64,000 nucleotides of DNA from Planctomycetota bacterium (GTDB lineage Bacteria; Planctomycetota; SZUA-567), in the NCBI GenBank assembly GCA_031261425.1, contig JAISJR010000013.1:52805-116804 (forward strand), in the 5' to 3' direction. The notes under the pieces are model-generated. The model was given only the letters and a program-made list of their open reading frames with translations. It was not told where the DNA came from and made no database searches. Within the stretch, counting starts at the first letter, position 1; each line of letters opens with the position of its first letter. The position numbers were made by a program, and so were the translations under genes. Of this stretch, positions 58,167 through 64,000 are shown one piece after another.

Positions 58167-59954
58167 ATGCGCCCCTTAATTTTCCTACTGCTCTTTTCGA
58201 CGGCGGCGTTCGCCGACACCGACGCGGCGTTTGTCGAACAATTTATGTCGGCGGACGACTTGGCGGGCGTCGCGCCCGACCAAACCGCCGTCGTCATTTC
58301 CGACCGCGTCATCAACGCGCCCGCCCCGCCCGCCCCGCCGTCCGCGCCGGTCGCCCCGCTCGCCGGCGAACCGGCGTGGCGCTCGCCCGTCGCGCCGTTC
58401 GGCGTGCCGCAATTTAGTCCGCCGCCGTTGCCGCCGGAAAGGTCGCCGAAAACGCTCGCGCCGCCGATGTTCATTCCGTCGGTTACTTTTCCTTACGACG
58501 TGCGTCAGCCGACCGGCGTGAATTTGTATTATCCCGCCGACGCGCGGTTGTTGCGGCGGCAATTGCAGGCGCTCGACACGCCGACGGCGCTGGAACCGGT
58601 GCCGGGCGTGGCGAAGGTCTTTATCGCGCCGTGGGGGACGCTCGACGGCGCGTTGCCCGTCGCGGCGAAGGTCTATCAATATCTCCGGCAACGCGGCAAC
58701 GTGAAAACCGTCGTGTTGGTGGCGCGTCCGCACGGCGAACCGCTCGCCGGACCGGCGTCGGTGTGGACGCAGGGCGGCTACGCGACGCCGCTCGGCATCG
58801 CGAAAATCAACGCGCTCGCGGCGCGGCGGCTCGCGACCAATCCCGACGTAAATTTTGAGCCGGCGGCGCATCAAACCGACGCGGCGATTGAGACCAACGT
58901 CATTCTCGCGCAGTATTTTTTGCCCGACGCGCAAATTGTGCCGGTGCTCATCAATCCGCGCCTGACCGGCGACGCGGAAAATTTGTGCCGCGCGCTGGCG
59001 AAAATCGTGGCGGGCGACGGCGTGGTGCTGGTGGCGGTTACGAATTTGTCTTACGGTTTTCCCGAACGCGAGGTCGCGGGGCGATACGATTTGCAAACGC
59101 TCGCCGAACTGCAAACGCTCGACCTGAACATCATCAACAACCTCGGCAAAAAACGCGAACAATCACTTTACCCCGGCGCCGGCATTATCGACGCGCCGCG
59201 CGTCGCAATGGCGGCGGTGCTGACCGGCTTGTGGTTGGAAATGGACACCCTGACGTGGTTCGGCTATGACGCGCCGCGCCAATTCCCCGATGCGCCGTTA
59301 CTCACCGGTTGCGCGGCGGGCGCGTTGTCGGCGCGGGCGAAAACCGCGATTGCCGAAACGACGCGCGACGGGACGCCGATTGTTCGACTGGAAAGCGGGC
59401 GGTTGGCGGACGAGGCGGCGCGGGAAATGCTGACCATCGCCCGCGACAGTTTGCAAGCGGCGGCGGCGCTCGCGCGTTACGACGCGCCGTATCCGCGCAG
59501 TCCCGAATTGTTGCACCGCCGCGCGGTCTTTGTTACGGTCGTGGGCAAGGACGGCGTCGAACTCGCGAGCATGGGGACGCTCAATCAGAACTTGCCGCTC
59601 GCGCAGGGCGTCGCCGAAGCGGCGCGAATGTGCGCGCTCGGCGAAGACCCGCAAATGTCGAAACGGTTAAATTCCTACGACGCGCAAACCGGCGCGCTCG
59701 AAGTTTCCGTTCTGAAAAATTTGCGACCGGCGGCGAAATGGGAGGACATAAAAAACGGACAGGGGATTATGGTGGCGCGGGGCAGTCAGCGGTCGGTCGT
59801 TCTGCCCGGCACGGCGGAGCGGCACCGCTGGTCGGTCGAAGACGCGCTGGCGTTCGCCTGCCGCCGCGCCGGTTTGCAACCGAACGCTTACCGCTCCGCC
59901 CGCGTGGACATCTGGCTCTTCGACGTTGACCGCTATCCGGCGGCGGTCAAATAG
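58167..59954 (+). CDS. Exported Memo-AMMECR1 fusion protein
   Basis: 595 residues. Signal peptide MRPLIFLLLFSTAAFA, then a Pro-rich region. The Memo-like domain covers about 95-420 (YYPADARLLRRQLQALDTPT, KVFIAPWGTLDGALPVAAKV, AAHQTDAAIETNVILAQYFL, LVAVTNLSYGFPEREVAGRY). The AMMECR1 domain covers about 420-590 (LTIARDSLQAAAALARYDAP, ASMGTLNQNLPLAQGVAEAA, NSYDAQTGALEVSVLKNLRP, RHRWSVEDALAFACRRAGLQ). In Memo-type proteins VPHAGY and SDLSHY carry metal ligands; here the counterparts are APWGTL and TNLSYG, so the histidines are missing. AMMECR1's RGCIGTL is ASMGTL. The third member of the known AmmeMemoRadiSam trio (radical SAM) is absent. Confidence 0.85.
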   Translation: MRPLIFLLLFSTAAFADTDAAFVEQFMSADDLAGVAPDQTAVVISDRVINAPAPPAPPSAPVAPLAGEPAWRSPVAPFGVPQFSPPPLPPERSPKTLAPPMFIPSVTFPYDVRQPTGVNLYYPADARLLRRQLQALDTPTALEPVPGVAKVFIAPWGTLDGALPVAAKVYQYLRQRGNVKTVVLVARPHGEPLAGPASVWTQGGYATPLGIAKINALAARRLATNPDVNFEPAAHQTDAAIETNVILAQYFLPDAQIVPVLINPRLTGDAENLCRALAKIVAGDGVVLVAVTNLSYGFPEREVAGRYDLQTLAELQTLDLNIINNLGKKREQSLYPGAGIIDAPRVAMAAVLTGLWLEMDTLTWFGYDAPRQFPDAPLLTGCAAGALSARAKTAIAETTRDGTPIVRLESGRLADEAAREMLTIARDSLQAAAALARYDAPYPRSPELLHRRAVFVTVVGKDGVELASMGTLNQNLPLAQGVAEAARMCALGEDPQMSKRLNSYDAQTGALEVSVLKNLRPAAKWEDIKNGQGIMVARGSQRSVVLPGTAERHRWSVEDALAFACRRAGLQPNAYRSARVDIWLFDVDRYPAAVK

Positions 59955-59967
59955 AGCGGTTTGACCA

Positions 59968-60180
59968 TCGTTAATAAAGAAAGAACTTATCCACGAATTA
60001 CACGAATTACACGAAGTTAAAGAACCGGAAAACGGACAAAAAAAAAATTGGGAAAGCACACCAACCTTCGCTTCGCTCGGTTTCGGGTTAATTCGTCTAA
60101 TTCGTGTTAATTCGTGTTAAGTTCTTTTCGTGTTCATTCGTGGCTTCTCTTTTTTTTGCGCATAACGTGAGTTCTTAATT
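59968..60180. repeat. Nine-bp tandem-repeat inverted element, second copy
   Basis: CACGAATTACACGAATTACA left, GTTAATTCGTCTAATTCGTG and TTCGTGTTCATTCGTGGC right, with an A9-A10 run between. Nearly the same as 41885-42115, including the GGAAAACGGACAAAAAA stretch. No gene is seen in 59955-60193. Confidence 0.65.
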
Positions 60181-60193
60181 CGTAATTAAAAAT

Positions 60194-61972
60194 ATGTCCG
60201 CCGCCGCCCGTTATCGTTGGAATCTTTTGCCCGCCGACCGCCAACAGGCGGCGCTGATTGCGCGGGAGTGCGGCGTGTCGTCGCTGATGGCGACGTTGCT
60301 CGCGCAACGCGCCGGCGACGTCAAAGGCGCGAAAAAATTCCTCGCGCCGAATATGCTCGATTTTCACCCGCCCGCCGCGATGAAAGACCTGCCCCTCGCC
60401 GCCGAACGTTTGGCGCGCGCCGTCCGCGACAAAGAAAAAATTATTATTCACGGCGACTACGACGCCGACGGCGTTACCGCCACCGCCATTATGGTAACGG
60501 TGTTGCGCGCGCTCGACGCCGACGTGGCGCCGTATCTGCCGCATCGCGCCGCCGAGGGCTACGGCATTTCGCCCGCGTTTGTCGAAAAAGCCGTCGCCGC
60601 CGGCGCGACGTTGGTCGTTACCGTTGACTGCGGCGTCGGCGAATACGCGCGCGTCGCGCAAATGCAACAAGCGGGCATCGACGTGATTATCACCGACCAT
60701 CACGAATCCGGCGACAAGGCGTTGCCGCCGGCGGTCGCGGTGCTGAATCCGAAACGCTCCGCGACCTATCCGTTTCGCGATTTGGTCGGCGCGGGCGTGG
60801 CGTTTAAGTTGGCGTGGGGACTGTGCGAGCAAATCAGCGGCGGCAAAAAAGTCGGCGAAAAATTGCAGGACGCGCTCCTGCGCGCCTTGCCGCTGGCGAT
60901 GATTGGCACCGTCGCCGACGTGGCGGCGCTGACCGGCGAAAACCGCGTTTTAGTTTATCACGGCTTAAAACGTCTGCCGTTCGCCTCGGTCGGCTTGCGC
61001 GCGCTGTTCGCCGTCGGGGGCGTGGGCTTGCGCGGCGCCACCTGCCGCGACATCGGCTTTGTCGTCGCGCCGCGCCTCAACGCCGCCGGTCGTCTCGGCG
61101 CGGCGGATTTGGCGTTGGAAGTATTGCTGGCGACCGACGCCGAGCGGGCGCGGGAACTCGCGGAAATTCTCGACCAAAAAAACAGCGAGCGCCGCCGCCG
61201 GTGCGACGAAATGATGACGCAAATTTCCGCGACTTTGACCGCGGACGACACGCTTGCCGGCGCGGCGTCCGCCGGCGCTCTGGTCATCGCCGGCGAAAAT
61301 TGGCACGAGGGCATTATCGGCATCGCGGCGGGACGGCTGGCGGAGCGCCGCCGTTTGCCGTGTGCGGTGATTTCGCTGAACGGGGACGTCGGCAAAGGGT
61401 CGGCGCGGAGCGCCGCGGGCGTGAATCTTTACGCGGCGTTGGACGACTCGCGCGAATTGCTGTCGGCGTTCGGCGGACACGCGCAGGCGGCGGGGTTTAG
61501 CGTTAAGCGCGAGAATCTGCCGGCGTTTCGCGAAAAATTTGCGCGTCATTGCGCCGCCCAAGCCGCCGCGACCGGCGGTTTGCCGCCGCTGAATATCGAC
61601 GGGGAAATTTCGCTGACGGAAATCAACGACTATTTAATGCGCGAAATCGCCAATTTAGAACCGTTCGGCGACCGCAATCCCCCGCCGCTGTTTTTGTGCC
61701 GCAAAATCCGCGTTACCGGCACGCCGCGTTTGTCCGGGCGCGAGCCGCGCCAGTATTTCAAGTTTAACGCCGTGCAAAACAACGTCGCCTATCAGGCGGT
61801 CGTGCGCCAACCGCCGGAGTTGCTGACGGCGTGGCTGACCGCGCTCGACCGCCAACCGCGCCAACCGTGGGACTTGGTTTTTTCGCTGAAATACAACGCC
61901 TATTACGACCCGCCGCGCCCGGAACTGATGATTCAAGATATGCGACCGAGCGATTGGGGGGAAAATTCTTAA
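60194..61972 (+). CDS. recJ: Single-stranded-DNA-specific exonuclease RecJ
   Basis: 5'-3' exonuclease of recombination and mismatch repair. 592 residues. DHH domain: IIIHGDYDADGVTATAIMVT (Mn-binding DxDxxG), LVVTVDCGVGEYARVAQMQ, VIITDHHESGD (DHH), AMIGTVADVAALTGENRVLV and VAPRLNAAGRLGAADLALEV. DHHA1 domain: IAGENWHEGIIGIAAGRLAE, SARSAAGVNLYAALDDSREL and FGGHAQAAGFSV. The C-terminal OB-type domain follows (LEPFGDRNPPPLFLCRKIRV). Typical RecJ length. No operon partner is seen. Confidence 0.97.
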   Translation: MSAAARYRWNLLPADRQQAALIARECGVSSLMATLLAQRAGDVKGAKKFLAPNMLDFHPPAAMKDLPLAAERLARAVRDKEKIIIHGDYDADGVTATAIMVTVLRALDADVAPYLPHRAAEGYGISPAFVEKAVAAGATLVVTVDCGVGEYARVAQMQQAGIDVIITDHHESGDKALPPAVAVLNPKRSATYPFRDLVGAGVAFKLAWGLCEQISGGKKVGEKLQDALLRALPLAMIGTVADVAALTGENRVLVYHGLKRLPFASVGLRALFAVGGVGLRGATCRDIGFVVAPRLNAAGRLGAADLALEVLLATDAERARELAEILDQKNSERRRRCDEMMTQISATLTADDTLAGAASAGALVIAGENWHEGIIGIAAGRLAERRRLPCAVISLNGDVGKGSARSAAGVNLYAALDDSRELLSAFGGHAQAAGFSVKRENLPAFREKFARHCAAQAAATGGLPPLNIDGEISLTEINDYLMREIANLEPFGDRNPPPLFLCRKIRVTGTPRLSGREPRQYFKFNAVQNNVAYQAVVRQPPELLTAWLTALDRQPRQPWDLVFSLKYNAYYDPPRPELMIQDMRPSDWGENS

Positions 61973-62223
61973 AACGCCTCGGCGGGGCGTGATGATGAAT
62001 AACCGGCGGTGAAACGGGCGTTTCGCCCGCGTAACCGCCGGATAACGCGGAATAATTTATCAAAGTCAACCGCCCCGCCGCCTTCGTTTTCCCCGCCGCC
62101 CCCGCCTCTTTTTCCCGCCCCGACTTATCTCTCAAAATCCCTTCATTCCGCCATTCTTGCCGCTTCTTAAATTTCTTAATCCCCTTAAAATTCTTAGCGG
62201 TTCTTATCCCGTGGAGTCAATTT
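61973..62223. other. Gap with a GC hairpin and nine-bp CTTAA repeats
   Basis: GGCGGTGAAACGGGCGTTTCG and CGTAACCGCCGGATAACGCG are fold-back sequences ending GGAATAATTTATCAAAG, the right-end text of the chained-hairpin family. Later CTTCTTAAATTTCTTAATCC and CCTTAAAATTCTTAGCGG are nonamer-spaced, and the same text recurs at 63463-63500 and near 38890. No gene seen. Confidence 0.5.
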
Positions 62224-62715
62224 ATGTCCCTCAAAGACGAGCAGGAAGCGGCGAAGCAGAACGCGCACTACGAGGCGGCGCGTTACTTGCGCAATGCCGA
62301 AGACACCCTGAAAAAAGCCGGTCAGGACGGCAGATGGTTTCTTGACCAGAAATACGTGTCGGTCGCGTGCGGCACGGCGTATTTGGGCGTATTGTTGGCG
62401 ATGGACGCGATTTTCTCGTTGCGCGACGTGAAGCCGCCGCGCGGCAACAAGCGCGAGTCGATTAAGTATTACCTTGAAAACGCCGCGAAAATTGACGGGC
62501 ATTTGGTGCGCGACCTTAATCACGCCTATCAGAATTTGCATATTGCCGGTTACTACGAAGGCAATTTGAACGTGCCGACTATTCGCGAAGGTTTTAAGAC
62601 GGCTTATGACATTATCGAGCGCATCTGCCCCGAACGGCAATTGACGGACGAGGAATATAAGGCGCGGCGGCGTAGCGGTTCGTGGGTCGGGCGCTTGGCG
62701 GCGTGGCTGTTTTAG
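62224..62715 (+). CDS. DUF5618-type helical protein (HEPN-like)
   Basis: 163 residues from ATG 62224 (GGAG six nt upstream). Helical bundle: YEAARYLRNAEDTLKKAGQD, YVSVACGTAYLGVLLAMDAI, IKYYLENAAKIDGHLVRDLN, HAYQNLHIAGYYEGNLNVPT and FKTAYDIIERICPE. The order matches DUF5618-type proteins of the Bacteroidetes/PVC range, as I recall them. The fold suggests HEPN, but the HEPN R-x4-6-H catalytic motif is not visible. The gene is 18 bp upstream of a PIN nuclease gene, so it may be part of a toxin-antitoxin-type cassette. Confidence 0.7.
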   Translation: MSLKDEQEAAKQNAHYEAARYLRNAEDTLKKAGQDGRWFLDQKYVSVACGTAYLGVLLAMDAIFSLRDVKPPRGNKRESIKYYLENAAKIDGHLVRDLNHAYQNLHIAGYYEGNLNVPTIREGFKTAYDIIERICPERQLTDEEYKARRRSGSWVGRLAAWLF

Positions 62716-62733
62716 CGCGGTGGAGGGGACAGA

Positions 62734-63219
62734 ATGAAAAAAATGCGTCTTTATCTTGAAACCTCGGTCATCAGCCAACTTAACGCGCCCGACCGTCCCG
62801 ACTGGATGGCGGAGACCTTGCGCTTGTGGAAAGAACTTGAAGCCGACCGATACGAAGCGATTGTTGGTGAACCGGTGGTTGCGGAGATAAAAAAGTGTTA
62901 CGAGCCGAAACGAACGTTTATGTTGGATAAAGTAAAAGAAATGGTGAAAACGATGGTTGGCGAAACTGACGAAGCCAAACGCATCGCGAATGAATATATT
63001 CGGCAGGGCGGTTTGAAGCGCAAAAGCGCCACCGACGCGCTACATATCGCTTTGGCGACCTTGGCGAATTGTGATTTTGTCGTGTCGTGGAACTGCCGGC
63101 ATATCGTCAATGTCAACGCGATGTCTGCCGTCGAGGCGGTGAATTTCCGCGAGGGGTTTCGTTTGATTAAACTGGTTACGCCGACTATTTTTATGGAGGG
63201 ACAGAGCGATGAATTTTGA
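62734..63219 (+). CDS. PIN-domain ribonuclease, VapC-like toxin
   Basis: 161 residues; RNA-cleaving PIN fold. LYLETSVISQLNAPDRPDWM at the start (acidic E/D of the active site), YEAIVGEPVVAEIKKCYEPK (second acidic site), SATDALHIALATLANCDFVV (third, D-A-L-H) and WNCRHIVNVNAMSAVEAVNF (usual W-N-F-K-H). ATG at 62734 after GGAGGGGACAGA. The gene ends 11 bp after the start of the small downstream gene (overlap), which is probably its antitoxin, in reversed toxin-first order. Confidence 0.87.
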   Translation: MKKMRLYLETSVISQLNAPDRPDWMAETLRLWKELEADRYEAIVGEPVVAEIKKCYEPKRTFMLDKVKEMVKTMVGETDEAKRIANEYIRQGGLKRKSATDALHIALATLANCDFVVSWNCRHIVNVNAMSAVEAVNFREGFRLIKLVTPTIFMEGQSDEF

Positions 63220-63448
63220 CATTGACGACATTCACCGGATTCGGGTGGAACTTGCCGAAGAGCGCGCCAAGATGACGCCGGACGAGCGCCGCGCCGACCG
63301 CGAAAAAAGCATTGAATACATAATGACGACGTTCGGCATAAGGCGGGACCAAATTATCGACCCGCAAAAATTAACGCGGACGAATTTTGCAGAGTTTGTC
63401 ATTCCGCCGCAACGCTTGGAAGAGCGAGAGTTGAGAGTTGAGAGTTGA
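63209..63448 (+). CDS. Small acidic protein, probable antitoxin of the PIN toxin
   Basis: 79 residues overlapping the PIN gene by 11 bp (GGAGGG seven nt upstream). IDDIHRIRVELAEERAKMTP, DERRADREKSIEYIMTTFGI and a C-terminal RLEERELRVES. The middle resembles the helical antitoxins found with PIN toxins of this type. The last residues are encoded by AGTTGAG heptamers, so the true C-terminus was probably replaced by the element. Confidence 0.7.
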   Translation: MNFDIDDIHRIRVELAEERAKMTPDERRADREKSIEYIMTTFGIRRDQIIDPQKLTRTNFAEFVIPPQRLEERELRVES

Positions 63449-63848
63449 GAGTGCGCGCTTGCGCTTCTTAAAATTCTTAATCCCCTTAAATTTCTTAATC
63501 GCTTTTCGCGCCGCCAAACGCCCCGCAGGGGCGGCGCATAACAGCCCAGCGCAACGCGCTGGGTAAAAAGTCGCCCATAAATTACGCGCCCTGCAAGGGC
63601 AATGCAAATTTCCGGCTCTGCCCTTACAGGGCGTATATTTTTTTTGTCGTCCGCCAAACCCAGCGCGTTGCGCTGGGCTGTTACGCTCTGCCGCTTCGCG
63701 GCGATTGCCGGAATAATTTATCAAAGCCCCCCTTTTTCCCTCCCCCATTTTTCTCTCAAAATCCGTTCTTTTCCCCTTGCTTCCCGCTTCTTAAAAATCT
63801 TAACGCGCTTAAAATGCTTAACTGTTTCTCAACCGAGGAGAGCATCCG
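63424..63848. repeat. Heptad arm followed by the third chained-hairpin-type block (63500-63730)
   Basis: Heptamers AGAGTTGAGAGTTGAGAG at 63426-63450, then nonamer-spaced CTTAAAATTCTTAATCCCCT. Then GC hairpins GCCCCgcaGGGGC, CAGCCCAGCGC/GCGCTGGG, GCCCTgcaaGGGC, CTGCCCttacAGGGC, AACCCAGCGCGTTGCGCTGGG and GCCGCttcGCGGC. It ends GGAATAATTTATCAAAG, as the other copies do. No gene in 63449-63848. Confidence 0.6.
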
Positions 63849-64000
63849 ATGAACAGCAAAACTAACTCTCGCAGAAGCGAGCAGGGCGTCGCCGTTATTG
63901 TCGCGGTGGCGCTGGCGGTGGCGGTGGTGATGATAGCCACGGCGTTGCTCGGCACGGCGCGGCGGCACACCGACACGGCGCGCGCCGTCAAGCACGCGGA
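63849..64000 (+). CDS. Pilin-like / PilX-GspK-type membrane protein (partial, 3' end outside)
   Basis: About 50 residues visible from ATG 63849 (GAGGAGAGCATCCG). MNSKTNSRRSEQGVAVIVAV, then a long hydrophobic helix (VALAVAVVMIATALLGTARR). A basic leader followed by Gly-Val-Ala and a helix with small residues fits PilX/GspK-type minor pilins, which usually begin RGxALIxxL. The rest is outside the window, so the identity is only suggested. Confidence 0.5.
   Translation, partial: MNSKTNSRRSEQGVAVIVAVALAVAVVMIATALLGTARRHTDTARAVKHA

Noticed and set aside
58185..59162. 325-codon minus-strand frame opposite the Memo-AMMECR1 gene
   Set aside because: Arg-rich antisense text with no start support; the plus strand has signal peptide and domains.

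Overview
Likely source. The window is a piece of a bacterial chromosome, visibly GC-rich in its core genes, from a diderm (two RND exporters, a periplasmic adaptor, many signal peptides). The S2, EF-Ts and GroEL sequences and the duplicated groEL look like the PVC group, Planctomycetota-like. This is an inference from protein texture and should be treated as low confidence. Both strands carry genes in short operons. There is no intact insertion sequence, no CRISPR array and no rRNA. Three tRNAs are present: Phe-GAA, Thr-TGT and Gly-CCC.

Layout. 1-3.0 kb: partial HAE1-type RND pump and pdxJ (minus). 3.2-6.5 kb: rpsB-tsf and two unknown genes. 6.5-8.5 kb: decayed sequence, a frameshifted BOF/YgiW-type gene and two AT-rich unknown genes. 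8.6-12.8 kb (minus): DUF3347 metal-binding protein, a YoeB-type toxin-antitoxin pair and a CusA/CzcA-type metal pump. 12.9-15.8 kb (minus): HD hydrolase and a hybrid histidine kinase. 16.0-21.0 kb: three-gene cassette of a membrane protein, a membrane-anchored Hsp70 and a polytopic membrane protein. 21.2-24.0 kb: accessory genes (PD-(D/E)XK transposase-like protein, secreted nuclease with a 14-G tract, small exported proteins). 24.6-29.1 kb: groEL-groES-groEL, lspA and tRNA-Phe. 29.3-33.0 kb: bioB, thrS and tRNA-Thr. 33.2-37.6 kb: second Rpn-type gene, orphan RND adaptor, TPR membrane protein, RsbW-like kinase and STAS protein. 37.7-43.8 kb: aroC, NapH/NapG-like fusion, PAS protein, rplM-rpsI and XRE-cupin regulator. 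43.9-48.9 kb: second hybrid kinase (12-C tract), larE and a HEAT protein. 49.0-53.3 kb: AT-rich P-loop NTPase (frameshifted) with a coupled membrane protein, then small unknown genes. 53.6-64 kb: ribH-nusB, Fe-S nitroreductase, tRNA-Gly, exported carbonic anhydrase, membrane-tethered OpuAC protein, exported Memo-AMMECR1 fusion, recJ, a DUF5618/PIN/small-protein cassette and a partial pilin-like gene.

The most distinctive feature of the DNA is a family of intergenic elements. Arms of 7-bp tandem repeats flank a shared core (GGAGTTTTATTTT, A/T bases, then GCGCGAAGCGC or its complement). The heptamer text differs between copies (GTGGACA, AGTTGAG, TTAACAA or GGGAAAA types) but each copy makes a long inverted repeat. 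At least 14 fairly complete copies lie between genes, and several supply the stop codon and last residues of the neighbouring protein. A second family, chained GC-rich hairpins bounded by CCGACAG/CTGTCGG, occurs twice in near-identical form.

The best candidates for undescribed systems are the AT-rich NTPase/membrane-protein pair at 49.0-52.3 kb, the membrane-anchored Hsp70 cassette at 16-21 kb, and the heptad-repeat elements together with the homopolymer switches at 22484-22497, 43859-43870 and 49664-49671.
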